9,403 nucleotides of DNA from Abditibacteriota bacterium (lineage in GTDB: Bacteria; Armatimonadota; UBA5829): positions 1 through 9,403 of the forward strand of contig JAGDDM010000038.1 in the NCBI GenBank assembly GCA_017958015.1, read 5' to 3'. Both the position numbers and the translations under genes were made by a program. The notes under the pieces were generated by a model. The model was not told where the DNA came from and did not search any database. It saw nothing but the letters and a program-made list of their open reading frames with translations. This document shows positions 6,909-9,403 of the stretch, one piece after another; within the stretch, counting starts at the first letter, position 1; every line of letters begins with the position of its first letter.

Positions 6909-7360
6909 TAGACGGAGTACAGGTCAAACAACTGAAGCGCCACGCCGACGAGCGGGGTTTCCTCATGGAAATCATGCGCACGGACTACGAGCTTTTCAAC
7001 AAGTTCGCCCAGGCCTACGTTTCCAAAAACTACCCCGGCGTTATCCGGGCATGGCACTACCACAAAAAGCAGGAAGACTACTGGGTGTGTCTCAGCGGCA
7101 TGATTAAGACCGTTATCTACGACTGCCGGGAAGGTTCCCCCACCTACGGCGAGGTCAACGAGTTCTTCATGGGCGACGACAACCCCATCATGGTGAAGAT
7201 TCCCATCGGCACCATGCACGGCTACAAAACCGTGGGCACTCAGCCCTCCCTGCTCATCAACTTCCCCACGGAGCTCTACAACCCCAAAGAGCCGGACGAG
7301 TATCGGGAGAAGTTCGACAGCGACAAGATTCCCTACGACTGGAACATCAAAATTACCTAA
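6905..7360 (+). CDS. dTDP-4-dehydrorhamnose 3,5-epimerase family cupin (atypical RmlC)
   Basis: The protein is 151 residues, shorter than classical RmlC (~180). It has the small cupin fold of the dTDP-4-keto-6-deoxysugar epimerases: RGFLMEI near the N-terminus, GVIRAWHYH (residues 45-53), SPTYGE, IPIGTMHGYKTVG (99-111) and PTELYNPKEP. H51 aligns with the catalytic histidine of RmlC, and H105 with the second conserved histidine. However, the usual RGxH is RAWH, the conserved lysine in the QGKLV stretch is replaced by acidic/aromatic residues (QEDYW), and the catalytic tyrosine expected before the TELY motif aligns with N119. It probably works on the RmlB product, but as a 3-epimerase, 5-epimerase or related isomerase rather than a proven 3,5-epimerase. 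It is translationally coupled to rmlA through ATGA. Confidence 0.82.
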   Translation: MIDGVQVKQLKRHADERGFLMEIMRTDYELFNKFAQAYVSKNYPGVIRAWHYHKKQEDYWVCLSGMIKTVIYDCREGSPTYGEVNEFFMGDDNPIMVKIPIGTMHGYKTVGTQPSLLINFPTELYNPKEPDEYREKFDSDKIPYDWNIKIT

Positions 7361-7375
7361 AGCCAAGGAAAAAAC

Positions 7376-8383
7376 ATGAAAAAATTACTCGTAACGGGCG
7401 CCGCCGGATTCATCGGCAGCAACTTCGTCCGCTATATGCTCGACAAATACGACGACTACGAAATCACCGTATTCGACGCCCTCACCTACGCCGGACACCT
7501 TGAGAATCTGGAGGACGTGAAAGACGACCCTCGGTTCAAATTCATCAAGGGCGACATCCGCAAGGCGGAGGACGTGGAAGAGCCTGTGAAAAACAGCGAT
7601 ATAGTCATTAACTTCGCCGCGGAAAGCCACGTGGACCGCAGCATCGCCGACGCGGAGAACACCATGAATACCAACGTCATGGGCGTTCTCACCCTCTGCG
7701 AAGCCGCCCGCCGCCACGACATCGAGCGATTCGTGCAGATTTCCACCGACGAAGTCTACGGCGACATCGACGAGGGCTTCTCCAAGGAGACGGATCCCCT
7801 GTCGCCCAACAGCCCCTATTCCGCGGGCAAAACCGGCGGCGAGCTGCTTGCCCGCTCCTACTACCGCACCTACGGACTGCCGGTTATCGTCACCAGAGGC
7901 TCCAACACCTACGGCCCCTATCAGCAGCCGGAAAAACTGGTTCCCCTCTTCGTCTCCAACGCCATGGAAGGCAAATCCCTGCCGGTTTACGGCGACGGAA
8001 TGCAGATTCGGGACTGGCTCCACGTTATGGACCACTGCTCCGGCGTCGACTGCGCCCTCCACAAAGGCGAGCCCGGCGGAATCTACAACATCGGCGGCGG
8101 CAACCAGCGGCCCAATATCGAGATAATCAAAATTATCCTCGAAGTCACCGGCAAGGACGAAAGCCTCATCAAGCACGTTGCCGACAGACCGGGCCACGAC
8201 CGGAGATACGCTCTGGACGCCTCCAAGCTGCTGGGCATGGGCTGGCAGCGCACCCACGATTTCGAGACCGCCATGCGGGACACCGTCCGCTGGTACATGG
8301 ACAACACCGCCTGGTGGAAAAAGATTAAAGAAAGCGAAGAGAATAAGGAGTTCGCGGATAAATGGTACGCAAACAGAAAGTAA
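7376..8383 (+). CDS. rmlB: dTDP-glucose 4,6-dehydratase
   Basis: This 335-residue extended short-chain dehydrogenase/reductase converts dTDP-glucose to dTDP-4-keto-6-deoxyglucose using bound NAD. The Rossmann motif GAAGFIG is at residues 8-14. NFAAESHVDRSI (79-90) is the family signature. The catalytic STDEVYG (123-129) supplies T124, D125 and E126, and Y148-x-x-x-K152 lies in PYSAGKTGGELL. Sugar-binding TRGSNTYGPYQQPEK follows, and RDWLHVMDH and RPGHDRRYALD are typical of RmlB. The length is normal. The ATG at 7376 is preceded by an AAGGAA site and lies 15 bases after the epimerase gene. Its end overlaps the next gene by 22 bases. All catalytic residues are present, so this is the best supported function in the window. 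Confidence 0.96.
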   Translation: MKKLLVTGAAGFIGSNFVRYMLDKYDDYEITVFDALTYAGHLENLEDVKDDPRFKFIKGDIRKAEDVEEPVKNSDIVINFAAESHVDRSIADAENTMNTNVMGVLTLCEAARRHDIERFVQISTDEVYGDIDEGFSKETDPLSPNSPYSAGKTGGELLARSYYRTYGLPVIVTRGSNTYGPYQQPEKLVPLFVSNAMEGKSLPVYGDGMQIRDWLHVMDHCSGVDCALHKGEPGGIYNIGGGNQRPNIEIIKIILEVTGKDESLIKHVADRPGHDRRYALDASKLLGMGWQRTHDFETAMRDTVRWYMDNTAWWKKIKESEENKEFADKWYANRK

Positions 8384-8736
8384 CCGCCGCCGTCGCCGCG
8401 GCACTAACCCTCACCTGCGCCGCCGCTATCATGGCATCCTCATTCATCTCCCTGTCGCCCAAGAAAATCTCTTTCAAGGCGAAACCCGGCGAGGTGATAG
8501 AGAAACGGATTAAGGTAAAGAACAAATCCCGGGAGGACAGACGCCTCACGGTTCAGCCCTCCTGCGCCTGCGTGGCCGCCAACTGCCCCTTGGGCGTCAA
8601 GGCTCGGCAAAGCGTCACCTTCAACGTCTATATCGACACCGCCGGCAAGACAAAAGGCACCCGATTCTCCGAATCGATAACGGTAGTCGCCGGACACGAT
8701 AGGATAAAGGTGCCCATTACGGGAAAAATCAGATAA
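8362..8736 (+). CDS. Small secreted DUF1573-like protein
   Basis: The protein has 124 residues. The start at 8362 lies inside the end of rmlB (22-base overlap), with AAGGAG at 8345-8350, 11 bases upstream. Residues 1-27 are a signal peptide or anchor: basic MVRKQK, then an Ala/Leu-rich stretch. The remainder resembles one Ig-like DUF1573/ASH-type domain: ISFKAKPGEVIEKRIKVKNKS (strand pair), then PSCAC (66-70) at the place of the SCGC signature, then a ...VTFNVYIDTAGKTKG.. stretch and a closing strand pair. Cysteines 68, 70 and 75 cluster. DUF1573 proteins are mostly uncharacterised exported proteins. Being last in the rml operon before the terminator, it may serve the envelope structure that receives the sugar, but no specific role can be given. 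C19 is not in a proper lipobox. Confidence 0.75.
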   Translation: MVRKQKVTAAVAAALTLTCAAAIMASSFISLSPKKISFKAKPGEVIEKRIKVKNKSREDRRLTVQPSCACVAANCPLGVKARQSVTFNVYIDTAGKTKGTRFSESITVVAGHDRIKVPITGKIR

Positions 8737-8739
8737 CGA

Positions 8740-8763
8740 AAAGCCTCCCTTTCGGGAGGCTTT
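8740..8763 (+). terminator. Intrinsic terminator of the rml operon
   Basis: A perfect 10-base stem, AAAGCCTCCC (8740-8749) and GGGAGGCTTT (8754-8763), closes a TTTC loop and is followed by an AT-rich run (AATATTTT). It begins 3 bases after the stop of the DUF1573-like gene. The A-tract on the other side is short, so it would work mainly on the plus strand. Confidence 0.85.
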
Positions 8764-8775
8764 AATATTTTAAAA

Positions 8776-8926
8776 GGGATCAGGGGTCAGGTGTCAGGGG
8801 CCGGGGAATGTGTTTTGCTATCGCAAAACGGATTATATAACCCACATTGCAGTGTCGGTTTATAAATCGTTGCCGTAGGCAACACCGCTTAGGCTGATTC
8901 CCGAATCCCGATTCCTGATTCCTGAT
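8776..8926. repeat. Palindromic intergenic element with degenerate terminal inverted repeats
   Basis: This fills most of the non-coding gap after the rml terminator. The left arm, 8779-8809, is built of repeated TCAGG/GGGG units and ends GGGGAAT. The right arm, 8897-8926, is built of ATTCC/CTGAT units. The reverse complement of the right arm follows the left arm closely (ATCAGG..TCAGG..TC.GG..). Between them lie two perfect hairpins: GTTTTGC-TATC-GCAAAAC (8812-8829) and GTTGCC-GTA-GGCAAC (8869-8883). No coding sequence is evident. It could be a REP/MITE-like non-autonomous element or a species-specific intergenic repeat. I see no clear target-site duplication. Confidence 0.5.
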
Positions 8927-8930
8927 ATAA

Positions 8931-9403
8931 TCAAATTACTCCAAGCATGGATACCGCTTCTCCCACCGCTTCGTATATAATCTTCACGGCGGTATCAAGT
9001 TCGCTCTCCTCGATGATGAGCGGCGGCTCAACGCGGATGACTTTGGGGTTGTTGAGACTGTAGGCCACCAAGAGATCCCGCTTTCCGCAGCAGGCGATTG
9101 TCATGGAAGCGTAGTCCTCGTGGACAAACTCCACACCCGCCAAAAGGCCCAGTCCCCGAACGTCCTTTATGACCTGCGGATATTTGTCTTGCAGACCTTT
9201 CAGGTTCTCCAGAAGGGTTTTACCCAGCCTGGCGCTCCGCTCCACCACTCCCAGTTTTTTTGTGGTTCTGATGGCGGCTATGACCGCGGCGCAGGCAAGG
9301 GGGTTTCCGCCGAAGGTGGTGGAATGGAGATAGGGGTTCCTGCCGAACATGGAGTTCCAAATCTCCGGGCCCGCGGAGAAAGCGCCCACGGGCATAACGC
9401 CGC
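8931..9403 (-). CDS. Class III aminotransferase, putrescine-aminotransferase-like (C-terminal part)
   Basis: The last 157 codons of a pyridoxal-phosphate enzyme are present, open to the right edge with the stop at 8931. The fragment begins at GGVMPVGA, the segment right after the catalytic lysine of class III (fold type I) aminotransferases, so the lysine itself is just outside. YLHSTTFGGNPLACAA is the family signature whose threonine contacts the cofactor phosphate. RGLGLLAGVEF and YSLNNPKVIRVEPPL match the C-terminal domain of E. coli PatA (putrescine aminotransferase) closely. Related ornithine, acetylornithine and 4-aminobutyrate enzymes cannot be excluded without the substrate-binding N-terminal part. 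The ATG at 9395 is an internal methionine, not the start. The gene converges on the rml operon across the repeat element, and no terminator of its own is obvious. Confidence 0.88.
   Translation of the reverse strand, partial: GVMPVGAFSAGPEIWNSMFGRNPYLHSTTFGGNPLACAAVIAAIRTTKKLGVVERSARLGKTLLENLKGLQDKYPQVIKDVRGLGLLAGVEFVHEDYASMTIACCGKRDLLVAYSLNNPKVIRVEPPLIIEESELDTAVKIIYEAVGEAVSMLGVI

Noticed and set aside
5559..8404. Long minus-strand open frames opposite rmlA, the epimerase gene and rmlB
   Set aside because: Same shadow effect. The sense strand carries clear enzyme motifs and the antisense products are low-complexity Val/Gly/His-rich.
8362..8440. Lipoprotein signal in the DUF1573-like protein (Cys19)
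   Set aside because: The residues before the cysteine (TLT) do not fit a lipobox, which needs a small residue at -1.
8812..8829. Hairpin GTTTTGC-TATC-GCAAAAC as a terminator for the aminotransferase gene
   Set aside because: It lacks a T-tract on the minus-strand side and lies about 100 bases past the stop; it is better seen as part of the repeat element.
8776..8926. CRISPR array
   Set aside because: The repeated units are short, degenerate and inverted, without constant repeat and spacer lengths.

Overview
The window looks like a chromosomal stretch from an uncultured, moderately GC-rich bacterium. The genes are packed into short operons with good Shine-Dalgarno sites and intrinsic terminators, and several products carry signal peptides. 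Nothing here fixes the phylum. Families of secreted right-handed beta-helix proteins with an Asp/Gly-rich N-terminal motif are common in gut and rumen lineages such as Lentisphaerota, Armatimonadota and Abditibacteriota, but placing this sequence among them is a guess.

Minus strand, 5640 down to 1: a DedA-family membrane protein is followed by three tandem paralogous genes for secreted pectate-lyase-like beta-helix proteins. Here they are called beta-helix A (4990-3239), B (3145-1370) and C (1341 running off the left edge). dedA and A overlap by the four bases ATGA and should be translationally coupled. A strong hairpin with a T-tract separates A from B, and 28 bases separate B from C. The dedA mRNA has an 80-90 base structured leader whose inverted repeats are interleaved in the order A-B-A'-B', with B' running into the Shine-Dalgarno. 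That is the topology of a pseudoknot or a two-state switch, and it is the most interesting regulatory candidate in the window.

Plus strand, 5847 to 8736: a divergent operon starts from a consensus sigma-70 promoter (TTGACA, 17 bases, TATAAT). It encodes a long-form glucose-1-phosphate thymidylyltransferase (RmlA), an RmlC-family cupin epimerase lacking two residues usual in RmlC, dTDP-glucose 4,6-dehydratase (RmlB), and a small secreted DUF1573-like protein. An intrinsic terminator follows. No rmlD is present, so the final dTDP-sugar is not established.

Right end, 8737 to 9403: a non-coding stretch holds a palindromic repeat element with G-rich/C-rich terminal arms and internal hairpins. Beyond it is the C-terminal part of a PatA-like class III aminotransferase on the minus strand, convergent with the rml operon.

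Taken together, the divergent units suggest envelope or surface-glycan biology: nucleotide-sugar supply on one side, and on the other a DedA protein (family members move undecaprenyl phosphate or other lipids) with secreted carbohydrate-active-type proteins. That functional link is inference from gene order.
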